NCBI RefSeq assembly: GCF_029360645.1
Contig: NZ_JARDUA010000008.1
Span: 161,089 to 225,088, forward strand
DNA: 64,000 bases
Direction of reading: 5' to 3'
From: Pontibacter litorisediminis
GTDB taxonomy: Bacteria > Bacteroidota > Bacteroidia > Cytophagales > Hymenobacteraceae
The notes under the pieces were generated by a model. That model did no database searches. It had not been told where the DNA came from and worked only from the letters and a program-made list of their open reading frames with translations. A program made the translations under genes and the position numbers. Shown piece by piece: positions 1-9,128 of the stretch (the first letter of the stretch is position 1; each line of letters begins with the position of its first letter).

Positions 1-1
1 G

Positions 2-1135
2 GAGTATGGTATGGTGAACACCAGTTTCCTCATAAGCTATGCGATCATGTTCACGGTCGGCGGGAGGCTGATCGATAAGTTTGGCGGGAAGCTGGGGATG
101 GCGCTGTCGGTTGGCGTGTGGTCTGTGGCCACTAGCCTGCACGGTGTGATGACCGGCTTTGGTCAGCTGCTGGCCTTCAGGTTTTTACTGGGCGTGGGCG
201 AAGGGGCCTGTTTCCCGGGTGCTGCCAAAACCGTGTATGAATGGTTCGGGAAAAAGGAACGCGGCATGGCCAATGGCATTGCTATCGGTGGGTCGGCGAT
301 CGGTGCCGTACTGGCGCCTCCCTTAACCATGCTGATCGCCTCCAACTATGGCTGGCGTTGGGGATTTATTCTCCCCGGCATCATCGGCATTGTTTGGGTG
401 CTGGTCTGGGTGCTTATCCCCTGGCGCAAGCTGGGCAGGGCCCAGGCGGTGGAGGAACTGCCACATGAAAAGCCCGTATCCGTGCCTTTCATGGCGTTGC
501 TTAAAAATAAGGAGGCGTTCGCCTTTATCCTCATCCGCTTTCTGTTAGACCCGGTTTTTTACTTTCTGATGTTCTGGGTGCCCAAGTACCTCAATGAGGA
601 GCGGGGGCTGTCCTTTGAGCGGATCGGTGAGCTTTTCTGGATCCCGTTCCTGGCGCTGGGCGTCTCAAATATCGCAGGGGGGTGGTTTTCTGATAAACTC
701 ATGGCCCGAAATCTCTCAGTTAATAAATCACGGAAGATTGTGATGGGCGTTGCTGCCATAATCACCCTGGTGGCCCCTATGATCGCCTGGGTGAGCTCAG
801 TGAATGTAGCCATCCTGCTGATGGCCATCCTGATGCTGGCCCATGGCTTCTGGATCACCAACTACATCACCGCCATCTCCGATGTGTTCGGCAAGTATGC
901 CACCTCTACAGTGGTGGGCCTCTCGGGTACGGCCGGGGCGGTGGCTGGCATGCTGATAAACCCGCTGATGGGCCTTGTTATCCAAAACTATTCCTATACC
1001 CCACTTTGGGTTGTGGCAGGTGTCATGTATCCGCTGGCATTCCTGCTGCTGTTGATTTTAATTCCCAAGATCAGGCCTGTTGCGTTTGGGACGGTAACAC
1101 AGAAGGATACAGTACTGAAGCAGGTAAGGAGCTGA
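2..1135 (+). CDS. MFS transporter, 5' end cut by window edge
   Basis: Inner-membrane sugar or sugar-acid permease of the major facilitator superfamily. The reading frame is open to the first bases of the window, and the visible protein begins at what should be transmembrane segment 2 (EYGMVNTSFLISYAI), so the start and first helix lie outside. About ten further hydrophobic segments follow. The loop after segment 2 (GGRLIDKFGGKLGM) is the typical MFS motif A region, and the overall look resembles the anion:cation symporter (hexuronate/ExuT-like) branch. It ends just before the first SusC gene and may carry a product of the locus into the cytoplasm. The substrate cannot be read from sequence; a sugar acid or rhamnose are both possible. 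Confidence 0.85.
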   Translation, partial: EYGMVNTSFLISYAIMFTVGGRLIDKFGGKLGMALSVGVWSVATSLHGVMTGFGQLLAFRFLLGVGEGACFPGAAKTVYEWFGKKERGMANGIAIGGSAIGAVLAPPLTMLIASNYGWRWGFILPGIIGIVWVLVWVLIPWRKLGRAQAVEELPHEKPVSVPFMALLKNKEAFAFILIRFLLDPVFYFLMFWVPKYLNEERGLSFERIGELFWIPFLALGVSNIAGGWFSDKLMARNLSVNKSRKIVMGVAAIITLVAPMIAWVSSVNVAILLMAILMLAHGFWITNYITAISDVFGKYATSTVVGLSGTAGAVAGMLINPLMGLVIQNYSYTPLWVVAGVMYPLAFLLLLILIPKIRPVAFGTVTQKDTVLKQVRS

Positions 1136-1163
1136 GTAAAAATTAAAAATTTTTTTAAATTAA

Positions 1164-1179
1164 AGTTAGTGCGTTAGGA
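1164..1179. promoter_or_regulatory. Degenerate copy of locus operator motif
   Basis: Matches the 16-bp motif ACTTAGTGCGTTAAGT at 13 of 16 positions. It lies about 150 bp ahead of the first SusC start. It is the weakest of six copies, but it keeps the central TTAGTGCGTTA block. Probable operator of the first SusC/SusD unit. Confidence 0.5.
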
Positions 1180-1327
1180 TTTTGGCTGCAAGCGTTTGCT
1201 TGTCTGAGAAGGGAGTATGGTGTCATGGAAGGGGATACGGGAAGAGTGCGTTTTCGCATTTGTCTGTTGGGGATAAAAATTTTCTGTGGCATACAGACGA
1301 AGGATCAACTACATAAAAACTATTCCT

Positions 1328-4300
1328 ATGATACATTTTTTACACAAGCTTTTATCTCTCAGGATGATGGGGCTTCTGCTGGGCCTGCTGCTTGGTGCGG
1401 GAAGCCTGCTCGCTGCACAGGCGCAGAGCCGCATTCCCATCAGCGGCAAAGTAAGTGGTGCGGAGGATAAGCTTCCGCTGATTGGTGCCTCCGTGGTGGA
1501 GAAGGGGACCAGTAATGGTACGGTCACGGACAACGAAGGCAGGTTTACCCTAAACGTTTCCGAGAAGGCGACCCTTTTGGTGACGTACCTGGGATTCCGG
1601 GCAGGGGAGGTCCCTGTAAGCAACCAGGATAACTTAAGCATTGAGCTGGCAAAGGATGACCAGAAACTCAGGGAGGTGGTGGTCATTGGGTATGGCACCT
1701 CTACGCGGGGAGACATCCCAAGCGCGGTTGGCCAGGTAAAGATGGCTGATTTTGAGAAAGCGCCTGTCAAATCCTTTGATGAGGCACTGGCCGGACGTGT
1801 GGCCGGTGTCACTGTTTCAGGGAATGACGGCCAGCCAGGCGCCAACACCAACATTGTTATAAGGGGAATCGGCTCCATTACAGGCAGCACGGCACCGCTT
1901 TATGTGATTGACGGGTTTCCAATGGAGGAGTCTTACGCCAACACCTTAAACCCCAGTGATATTGAGTCCATTGATATTTTGAAGGATGCCTCTGCCACCG
2001 CCATTTATGGTGCCCGGGGCGCAAACGGCGTGGTGATGATCACGACCAAGCGCGGGCAGGCCGGGGCTCCTGTTATCACCTATAACGGCTACTATGGTTT
2101 CTCAGAGAACCCCAGGCCGCTCAAGCTGATGGATGCCTATGAGTTTGTGAAGTACCAGAGCGAGCTGAACCCCGAATTTGCCAATAAGGTGTACTTTGCA
2201 GATGGCAAGACGCTCGAGAGCTACCGCAACGCGGAAAGCATCGACCTGCAGGATGAGATTTACCAAAGCTCCCCTGTCCAGAACCACGAGCTTTCGGTGC
2301 GAGGCGGGTCTGAGAACACCCGTTACTCCATTTCCGGTAATGTGCTGGACCTGGATGGCATCATCATCAACTCCGGCTTTAGGCGCTATCAGGGTAGGGT
2401 GACGCTGGATCAAGACATCAAAAAGAAGCTGAAGGTGGGGGCAGACCTGACCTACAGCAGCGAGAAGACGCATGGTACGATTGTCACCCAGTCCAATGAC
2501 AATACCTATACCTACGCCAACCTCAGCCTGCTCTACTCTGTGTGGGGCTTCCGTCCGGTTGCCGGTGCGAACGAGAACCTGCTGGATGAGCTCTTCGATC
2601 CCTCTATTCCCACCACTGATTTCAGGGTGAACCCTATTCTCTCGGCCAAGAATGAGCTCAGGGAGACAAAGCTCAACAATTTCAGGGCCAATGCCTATGC
2701 CGAATACGCCTTCCTTCCGGAGCTGACCCTGCGGGTAGCCGGTGGCGTGACGAACGTGACGGTGGAGCGGACCGGCTTCTTTAACTCCCTGACAACGGCA
2801 GGCAACGAGAGAAGGGATCAGAAGCAAAACGGGTTTGTTTATTACCGGCCGGTATCCAACTGGAACAACACCAATACCTTAACTTACAAGAAGACCTTCA
2901 ACGGGGTGCATAACCTGGACGTGGTGGCAGGCACCGTTATTCAAAAGCAAGAGGACGGGGACTATGGGTTCTCCGCCATCCAGGTACTCAATGAGGGGAC
3001 CGGGGTGGACGGGCTGGATGAAGCCGCATCGAACTTCGGTGTCTCCGGCAGCTCCCGTTGGTCCATGGCCTCCCTGCTGGGTCGCGTAAACTACAACTAT
3101 AAATCAAAGTACCTGCTCACCGGCTCGCTGCGCTATGACGGCTCTTCTAAGTTCGCTCCCGGTAACCGCTGGGGCGTCTTCCCCTCCGGTGCCTTCGCCT
3201 GGAGAATGTCCGAAGAAGCCTTCCTCAAGGAGCTTGATTTTATTCACGATGCCAAACTGCGTGTAAGCCACGGCGCTACCGGCAACAACCGCATCTCAGA
3301 CTTTGCCTACCTGTCCACGTTGGCTATTCCCAGGTTCGGGGGGTATTCGTTTGATAACGCGGCACCGACAAGGGGGGCCTTGCTGGAAAATTTCGGCAAC
3401 CCGAACCTGCGGTGGGAAACCACGATCCAGTCAAATGTCGGTTATGACCTTTCCCTGTTCAGGGGGCGGGTGGACCTGACGGTGGATGTGTACCGCAAGA
3501 CAACAGAGGATGTATTGCTGAACGCCAACCTGCCTTATAGCTCAGGCCTTACCTCAATCTACAATACGGCTACCGCTTACAAGAACATCGGCAGAATCCG
3601 GAACGAGGGACTGGAGCTGTCTTTCAATACCATCAATGTGCAGGGCCAGGACTTTGAGTGGAGCACGAACTTCAACATCAGCTTTAACAAGAACAAGGTG
3701 ATGGAATTGAACGAGGGCCAGACCGCCTTGCTGCAGAACGTGAACTTCGACACCGATTTCCGGAACACCACGCCTTACATTGCCCAGGTGGGGCAGCCGA
3801 TCGGGCAGATGTACGGGCTGATCTGGGATGGCGTGTACCAGTACGAAGACTTTGACCTGGTGCTCGGAAACTACGTGCTGAAGGACAATGTGCCCACGAA
3901 CGGGCAGCCCAGGGCAAACATCCAGCCCGGGGATATCAAGTATCAGGACATCAACGGTGACCTGGTGGTAAATGAGATGGACTTCACGGTGATCGGCAGA
4001 GGGATTCCGATCCATACGGGTGGCATGTCCAACAACTTTGCCTACAAGGGCTTTGACCTGAACGTGTTCTTCCAGTGGTCTTACGGCAATGACCTGATCA
4101 ATGCCAACAGGCTCTTCTTTGAAGGCAATGCCAAACGGGTGGTTTCCCTGAACCAGTATGCCGACTATGCCGACCGCTGGAGCCCGGAGAACCCGAGCAA
4201 CACGCACTTCAGGACAGCCGGTAAGCGGGATACCTACTATTCAAGCCGGGAGGTGGAGGATGGCTCTTTCCTCAGGCTGAAGACGGTATCGCTGGGCTAT

Positions 4301-4504
4301 ACCTTCAATGAAGCCCTGGTCAACAGGCTCAGGCTGAATTCCCTACGGGTGTATGCGGCTGCGCAGAACCTCCATACCTGGACAAACTACTCCGGCTCCA
4401 ACCCGGATGTGTCTACCAGGCACTCGGCCCTGACCCCGGGATTTGACTTTGCGTCCTACCCGCTTGCCAGAACGATCACCTTTGGACTTACCACCTCTTT
4501 TTAA
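1328..4504 (+). CDS. SusC/RagA-family TonB-dependent outer-membrane transporter (pair 1)
   Basis: TonB-dependent beta-barrel that imports oligosaccharides across the outer membrane together with its SusD partner. I place the start at ATG 1328 rather than the in-frame GTG at 1286, because it gives a clean signal peptide (MIHFLHKLL...LLAAQAQS). After it come a carboxypeptidase-regulatory-like domain (ISGKVSG to GRFTLNV), the SusC signature around EVVVIGYGT, a plug domain with the ATAIYGARGANGVVMITTK block, and a barrel ending in Phe (GLTTSF). The length of 1058 residues is normal. The SusD gene begins 18 bp downstream, so the two are co-transcribed. The ligand cannot be deduced; genomic context points to a rhamnose-containing glycan. 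Confidence 0.95.
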   Translation: MIHFLHKLLSLRMMGLLLGLLLGAGSLLAAQAQSRIPISGKVSGAEDKLPLIGASVVEKGTSNGTVTDNEGRFTLNVSEKATLLVTYLGFRAGEVPVSNQDNLSIELAKDDQKLREVVVIGYGTSTRGDIPSAVGQVKMADFEKAPVKSFDEALAGRVAGVTVSGNDGQPGANTNIVIRGIGSITGSTAPLYVIDGFPMEESYANTLNPSDIESIDILKDASATAIYGARGANGVVMITTKRGQAGAPVITYNGYYGFSENPRPLKLMDAYEFVKYQSELNPEFANKVYFADGKTLESYRNAESIDLQDEIYQSSPVQNHELSVRGGSENTRYSISGNVLDLDGIIINSGFRRYQGRVTLDQDIKKKLKVGADLTYSSEKTHGTIVTQSNDNTYTYANLSLLYSVWGFRPVAGANENLLDELFDPSIPTTDFRVNPILSAKNELRETKLNNFRANAYAEYAFLPELTLRVAGGVTNVTVERTGFFNSLTTAGNERRDQKQNGFVYYRPVSNWNNTNTLTYKKTFNGVHNLDVVAGTVIQKQEDGDYGFSAIQVLNEGTGVDGLDEAASNFGVSGSSRWSMASLLGRVNYNYKSKYLLTGSLRYDGSSKFAPGNRWGVFPSGAFAWRMSEEAFLKELDFIHDAKLRVSHGATGNNRISDFAYLSTLAIPRFGGYSFDNAAPTRGALLENFGNPNLRWETTIQSNVGYDLSLFRGRVDLTVDVYRKTTEDVLLNANLPYSSGLTSIYNTATAYKNIGRIRNEGLELSFNTINVQGQDFEWSTNFNISFNKNKVMELNEGQTALLQNVNFDTDFRNTTPYIAQVGQPIGQMYGLIWDGVYQYEDFDLVLGNYVLKDNVPTNGQPRANIQPGDIKYQDINGDLVVNEMDFTVIGRGIPIHTGGMSNNFAYKGFDLNVFFQWSYGNDLINANRLFFEGNAKRVVSLNQYADYADRWSPENPSNTHFRTAGKRDTYYSSREVEDGSFLRLKTVSLGYTFNEALVNRLRLNSLRVYAAAQNLHTWTNYSGSNPDVSTRHSALTPGFDFASYPLARTITFGLTTSF

Positions 4505-4522
4505 GCTAAAACTGTACTCCTC

Positions 4523-6376
4523 ATGAAATTAAGATACTATTTGTTCAGCTTGCTGGTATGTGTCGGCGCCACCTCCTGCGAGGACCTGCTCGATACAGCG
4601 CCTACAAACTTTGTTGCCCCGACCTACAAAACGATAGGGGAGCTGGAGACCGGCCTTGCCGGGGTGTATGATGTATTAGGTAACAGGGCGGTGTATGGTG
4701 ACGTGTTACCGTACTGGTTGAATGTCAGCACCGATATCAGCTATACCAATACCGGGCAACTTAACACAACGGCCTATGTCTACACCCCTGCCGATGCGCA
4801 GATAACTGATTTCTGGAAGGTGCTCTACCAGGGGATCTACAGGGCGAACCTGGTGCTGGCCAAGGTGGATAACCCGGAGCTGGATGAGTCGAGGCGTAAC
4901 CAGATCAAGGGACAGGCCCTTTTTCTAAGGGCTTACTACTATTTCCTGCTGGCCAGCAACTTTGGCGATGTGCCGCTTTTATTAACCGATGCCCCGGATA
5001 TAGATAACATGAACGTGCCACGCTCTCCGGTACGGGAGGTGTACGACCTTATCGTAAAGGACATGACAGAAGCCGAGGCATTGGTGGAAGAGGCCGTCAA
5101 CTTAAGCGGGGGCGGCAGGGTGTCCAGATCAGCGGTACAGGGCATCCTGGCCAAAGTGCATCTGACGATGGCAGGGTACCCGCTGAATGACAAATCACAG
5201 TATGCCGAGGCCCTGAAGTGGGCCAGGAAAGTAAAGGACTCGGGGATGCATGCCCTGAACCCGGACTATAGTGATGTGTTCATTAAGTATGCCCGGGACG
5301 AGTATGACATCCGCGAAAGCATCTGGGAGGTAGAGTTCCACGGGCTGTTGTCAGCAGGCTTGCAGGAGTATACCTACTATGTGGGCGTAAGGGGAGGTAT
5401 CCGGAGCGCCGACCCGGTTATCGGGCGCAGCAGCGCCCAGGTGCTGGCGACCAAGAAGCTGTATGATTTGTATGAGAAGGCACCTGTCGAGGAAGGAGTG
5501 CCGCTGAACTCACCGGATATGCGCCGGGACTGGAATATTGCCACCTTTACCTACGCTGGCAATCCGGGGATAAAGACACATAACCCGGATTTGTGGCGCA
5601 GGACGATGGGGAAATGGAGACGAGAGTATGAAACGCTGACGCCCAAGGACGCCTCTGTTTCCGCGCAGAACTTCCCGATCCTCCGCTACTCGGACGTCCT
5701 GCTGATGCTGGCAGAGGCGGAGAACGAGGTTAACGGACCGACTGCCCTGGCCTATGAGGCCATCAACGAAGTGCGCAGGAGGGGATACGGTGTGTTAAGT
5801 GAAGGAAGCCAACCGTTAAAATACATCGAAATGACAGATGGGGGCACAGGGTATACCGTAGCCCCTGATGTGTACATCAACGGCGTGAACGCGACGGCCA
5901 GTGGGATGGCCAGGGTTCACCTGGCTTTTGCTGAGGGGGAAGCCCAGGGAAAAGTGGCGGGGGTGTTCTATGAGCCCAAGCCCGGTGAGTTCACAAATGG
6001 TTACGTTACGCCGCCCACCATCACCTTTGAGACAAAAGCCGGCGACTCGGGCAGCGGGGCCGCCGCTATGGCCGTGCTGACCGAGCAGGCCGATGCGGAC
6101 CTGCAGCCCGGGCTGGGCAAGGAGGACTTTCTCCAGGCGGTGAAGGATGAGCGGGCGCGTGAGCTCTGCTTTGAGAGCTCCCGAAGGCCGGACCTGATCC
6201 GCTGGGGTAACTTCATCGGGGACATGAAGGCGTACATGGCCTGGGCCCTTGCCAATGGAGCGGTGCAGGGGCATGTGCTGGCGCAGACCAACGTAGCGGA
6301 AAGAAACCTGCTGCTACCGATTCCTACCTACGACCTGGCTTTGAACAAAGCCTTAACACAAAACCCAGGATATTAA
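4523..6376 (+). CDS. SusD/RagB-family glycan-binding lipoprotein (pair 1) with internal insertion
   Basis: Surface lipoprotein that caps the SusC barrel and binds glycan. Signal peptide with lipobox ends at ATSC, and the mature protein begins CEDLLD, the standard SusD start. TPR-like helical segments follow, and the usual C-terminal block is present (KDERARELCFESSRRPDLIRWG, then LLPIPTYDLALNKALTQNPGY). At 617 residues it is long for the family. The extra length is a roughly 100-residue insertion (about residues 428-526), between INEVRRRGYG and KEDFLQAVKDERA. The insertion contains the phrases GGTGYTVAPDVYING and GYVTPPTITF, like the Gly-Tyr repeat modules of tail-fibre-like proteins. Co-transcribed with the upstream SusC gene. 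Confidence 0.95.
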   Translation: MKLRYYLFSLLVCVGATSCEDLLDTAPTNFVAPTYKTIGELETGLAGVYDVLGNRAVYGDVLPYWLNVSTDISYTNTGQLNTTAYVYTPADAQITDFWKVLYQGIYRANLVLAKVDNPELDESRRNQIKGQALFLRAYYYFLLASNFGDVPLLLTDAPDIDNMNVPRSPVREVYDLIVKDMTEAEALVEEAVNLSGGGRVSRSAVQGILAKVHLTMAGYPLNDKSQYAEALKWARKVKDSGMHALNPDYSDVFIKYARDEYDIRESIWEVEFHGLLSAGLQEYTYYVGVRGGIRSADPVIGRSSAQVLATKKLYDLYEKAPVEEGVPLNSPDMRRDWNIATFTYAGNPGIKTHNPDLWRRTMGKWRREYETLTPKDASVSAQNFPILRYSDVLLMLAEAENEVNGPTALAYEAINEVRRRGYGVLSEGSQPLKYIEMTDGGTGYTVAPDVYINGVNATASGMARVHLAFAEGEAQGKVAGVFYEPKPGEFTNGYVTPPTITFETKAGDSGSGAAAMAVLTEQADADLQPGLGKEDFLQAVKDERARELCFESSRRPDLIRWGNFIGDMKAYMAWALANGAVQGHVLAQTNVAERNLLLPIPTYDLALNKALTQNPGY

Positions 6377-6392
6377 TAAACGGAACGAAGTC

Positions 6393-7295
6393 ATGAAACA
6401 TATCTTCATCATTCTATTGGCCGCCTTTGCGCTGGCTTCCTGCGAGAAGAACCTGGAAGTGGATGCCCCGGACTTTGATGTGCAGGTCGAAAAGACAACC
6501 TATCAAGTGGGGGAGCCCGTTACCTTCACCTTCAGCGGCTATGCCGGCAATATTACCTTCTACTCAGGGCTACCGGGGGCAGACTATAATTTCCGGGAGC
6601 GTACCGAAGTGGAAGGAGGCAAGCCACAGATCGACCTGGTGACACAGTATGGCGGCGGCGGCACCCAGGGTGAGTCGCTGAGGCTGATGGTGACCACAGA
6701 TCTGCAGGCGCTGACAAAGGAAGGGGTGCTTGCCGCGAACTGGACAGACATTACCGACAGAGCGGCCATCGCGCCGGACCCTACTATCACGCCTTCAGGA
6801 ACCATCGATCTCTCGGATCTCGCTGTGTCAGGCAAACCCTTGTTCTTTGCCTTCAAGTTTAAGGGAGAAACAGACCCGGACCGTGCCGCCGGCAACTGGA
6901 TCGTGCGGGATTTTAACGCTGCCACGCTGCTGCCTGATGGCTCCGCCATACCCGTGACCACACTGCAGACGGCCAGCTGGCAGCCCTTCAGCATCACCAA
7001 TGACGCCAATGCCTGGTATTCCAGGGGCACTCCGATCGTGGACCTGGTGATCATTGGAGGTGGTAAGAATGCGCCGGAGAGCGAGGACTGGTTTGTCACC
7101 AAGCCACTGTTCTTTACCAAGGTGCCGCCAGACAGGGGCGTGCCCCTCCAGAACATAGGCACTAACGCCCTGGCGGGGCATACCTTCGTGTACAACCAGC
7201 CTGGCACCTACACCGTGACCTTTCTGGGTTCAAACTACAGCGTGGATGAACACAAGCAAACTGTGAAGCAATTCGAAATTAAAGTGAGTGAATGA
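6393..7295 (+). CDS. Surface glycan-binding lipoprotein, DUF5017-like
   Basis: Secreted lipoprotein of 300 residues, with signal peptide and lipobox ALASC. The segment after it (DAPDFDVQVEKTTYQVGEPVTFTFSG, in parts) resembles the PKD-like N-terminus of DUF5017 proteins, which usually occupy the SusE/SusF position downstream of SusD. The C-terminal part looks all-beta and ends in a PKD-like strand pattern (PGTYTVTFLGSNYS). Begins 16 bp after the SusD stop, so it belongs to the same transcript. Expected role: binding glycan at the cell surface. No catalytic residues are evident. Confidence 0.8.
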   Translation: MKHIFIILLAAFALASCEKNLEVDAPDFDVQVEKTTYQVGEPVTFTFSGYAGNITFYSGLPGADYNFRERTEVEGGKPQIDLVTQYGGGGTQGESLRLMVTTDLQALTKEGVLAANWTDITDRAAIAPDPTITPSGTIDLSDLAVSGKPLFFAFKFKGETDPDRAAGNWIVRDFNAATLLPDGSAIPVTTLQTASWQPFSITNDANAWYSRGTPIVDLVIIGGGKNAPESEDWFVTKPLFFTKVPPDRGVPLQNIGTNALAGHTFVYNQPGTYTVTFLGSNYSVDEHKQTVKQFEIKVSE

Positions 7296-7313
7296 TAGGT
7301 GAATGCAGCTGAT

Positions 7314-7346
7314 GGAGCCTGGCTGGCAGAAAACAGGCCAGGCTCC
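7314..7346. terminator. Terminator-like hairpin after SusCD unit 1
   Basis: Perfect 10-bp stem GGAGCCTGGC (7314-7323) / GCCAGGCTCC (7337-7346) just after the lipoprotein gene. No T-run follows, so it could be an RNA-stabilising 3' hairpin rather than a classical intrinsic terminator. Confidence 0.55.
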
Positions 7347-7444
7347 TGAACTGCCCGAACCAGAATACCGGAACAGGGGCGGTAAGGAATGCGCCATACA
7401 CCATACACCTGCATATTGGCAGGGAATATCCTTTATTTTTTTTA

Positions 7445-7460
7445 ACTTAGTGCGTTAAGT
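7445..7460. promoter_or_regulatory. Operator motif, perfect copy
   Basis: Exact ACTTAGTGCGTTAAGT. The arms ACTTA and TAAGT are inverted around GTGCGT, as expected for a dimeric repressor or activator site. It is about 150 bp ahead of the isomerase gene and paired with a second copy 118 bp downstream. Confidence 0.7.
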
Positions 7461-7562
7461 ATAAAAGGTGGTGGCAAGAAGCTGCTGACCGCGCCATCGG
7501 ATTGCCGGGGTACGCCTGGGAATAACGCTCTGATTGGCCAGGGACAGCAGTGGTTTGCTTCA

Positions 7563-7578
7563 CCTTAGTGCGTTTAGT
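7563..7578. promoter_or_regulatory. Operator motif, 14/16 copy next to isomerase start
   Basis: CCTTAGTGCGTTTAGT differs from the consensus at two positions and ends 30 bp before the ATG of the isomerase gene. A protein bound here would overlap the likely promoter or leader, fitting a repressor site. Confidence 0.6.
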
Positions 7579-7607
7579 AAAAGCAATATATAATCAAATT
7601 TATCAAT

Positions 7608-9113
7608 ATGGATCAAATCGTAGAGTCGGCTGTGGTAGAGCCTGTAGCAAATGCCCATATGTCTCCCACAATTAAGAAACGAAAGGCAACAACCCCAAGG
7701 ATCGGTGTTTTTGGCGTGGGCTATGCCAAGTATTGGGAGCAGTTCGAAGGGCTGTACGACCAGATGCTGGAGAAGCAGGCCGTCTTCCTGGAAAAGGTGA
7801 AAAAGCACCAGGCAGAAGTGATTGACTTTGGGATGGTGGATGACGTGCAAAGCGCCTACGAGCTGCTGCCGAAGCTGAAGGCGGCAAACCTGGACCTTAT
7901 CTTCTGTGACATGCTGACGTATGCCACCTCCAGCACCTTCGGCATCATCATCAAGAGTGTGGATGTGCCCATCGTGCTGGTGGCACTGCAGCCGGACAAG
8001 GCACTGGATTACAGCAAGGCCTCCACGCACCAGCAACTGTACAATGACGACATCTGTTCGCTGCCGGAGTTCACCGGGGTGGCCGTGCGTATGGGGAAGA
8101 AAGCCCCGGACGTGATCATCGGTACCCTGCATGAGGATGAGGCAGCGGAACAGGAGATAGGGAAGTACTGCGACATGGCCCGCGTGCTCCACGACCTGAA
8201 AACCGCACGCATCGGACATATCGGTCACCCGATCGAGGCAATGCTGGATATGCACTCGGATGCGACCATGCTGACGGCGCATTTCGGGGTGCACATTGTG
8301 CAGTGCGAGGCGCATGAGATCGTCCAAAAGTACAGGCACGTGGCTAAATCGGATGTGGAGGCGGAGAAGGAGCGCATTCTGGATTTCTTTGATACGCCGG
8401 ACCCGGTATCTGACCCGATATCGGAAAAGCTCCGTGACGCGGATCTGGAAGTGGCTGCCCGTGTATCGGTAGCCCTGGAGAACTTTGTAAAGGACAGAAA
8501 GCTCGATGGCCTGGCCTACTACTACGAAGGCGAGGCCAACAGCGATACCCGTATGGTGATGACCAATCTGATTGTGGGCAACTCCCTGTTAACGGGTGCC
8601 GGCTTCCCCATGTGCGGGGAGTCTGATCTGAAGTGCTGCATTGCCATGCTCATCATGGAGCGCCTGGGCATTGGGGGAAGCTTTGCTGAGTTCCACCCGG
8701 TGGACTTCAAGGAGAATTTTATCCTGGTCGGCCATGACGGGCCCCATAACGTCACGATCGCACAGGGCAAGCCCGTGTTGCGAAGCCTGAAGAAATACCA
8801 CGGGAAGCCGGGCTTCGGTGCCGGCGTGGAGTTTAAGATAAAGGAAGGCCCGATCACCATGCTTAGCATTACCTCGACCTACGAGGGTAAGTTCAAGTTC
8901 GTGATTGCCGAGGGAACCTCCGTGGAGGGCCCCATCCCGCCGACCGGCAATACCAACACCAGGGGGTACTTCAAGCCGGATGTGCGAACCTTCCTGAAAA
9001 AGTGGGTAAAAGAGGGGCCGACGCACCACTTTGCCCTGGGTGTCGGGCACCATGCCGAGACCATCAGGAAGATAGGGGAATACCTCAACATCGAATCCGT
9101 GATAGTAGAATAA
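7608..9113 (+). CDS. L-fucose/L-arabinose isomerase-family protein
   Basis: Cytoplasmic protein of 501 residues related to ketol isomerases of the L-fucose/L-arabinose isomerase fold, which interconvert aldose and ketose with a divalent metal. Visible features are an N-terminal Rossmann-like segment (RIGVFGVGYAKYWEQF), a central acidic block (LAYYYEGEANSD) followed by CGESD, and two His-rich stretches (LVGHDGPHN and HHFALGVGHH) that could hold the metal. No signal peptide. First gene of the second unit, with two operator copies just upstream and a secreted glycan-active gene 15 bp downstream. The exact sugar is unknown: the locus also has a standard rhamnose isomerase, so this one probably handles another released sugar. 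A non-catalytic family member cannot be excluded. Confidence 0.75.
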   Translation: MDQIVESAVVEPVANAHMSPTIKKRKATTPRIGVFGVGYAKYWEQFEGLYDQMLEKQAVFLEKVKKHQAEVIDFGMVDDVQSAYELLPKLKAANLDLIFCDMLTYATSSTFGIIIKSVDVPIVLVALQPDKALDYSKASTHQQLYNDDICSLPEFTGVAVRMGKKAPDVIIGTLHEDEAAEQEIGKYCDMARVLHDLKTARIGHIGHPIEAMLDMHSDATMLTAHFGVHIVQCEAHEIVQKYRHVAKSDVEAEKERILDFFDTPDPVSDPISEKLRDADLEVAARVSVALENFVKDRKLDGLAYYYEGEANSDTRMVMTNLIVGNSLLTGAGFPMCGESDLKCCIAMLIMERLGIGGSFAEFHPVDFKENFILVGHDGPHNVTIAQGKPVLRSLKKYHGKPGFGAGVEFKIKEGPITMLSITSTYEGKFKFVIAEGTSVEGPIPPTGNTNTRGYFKPDVRTFLKKWVKEGPTHHFALGVGHHAETIRKIGEYLNIESVIVE

Positions 9114-9128
9114 ATTGATAGGTTGCTT

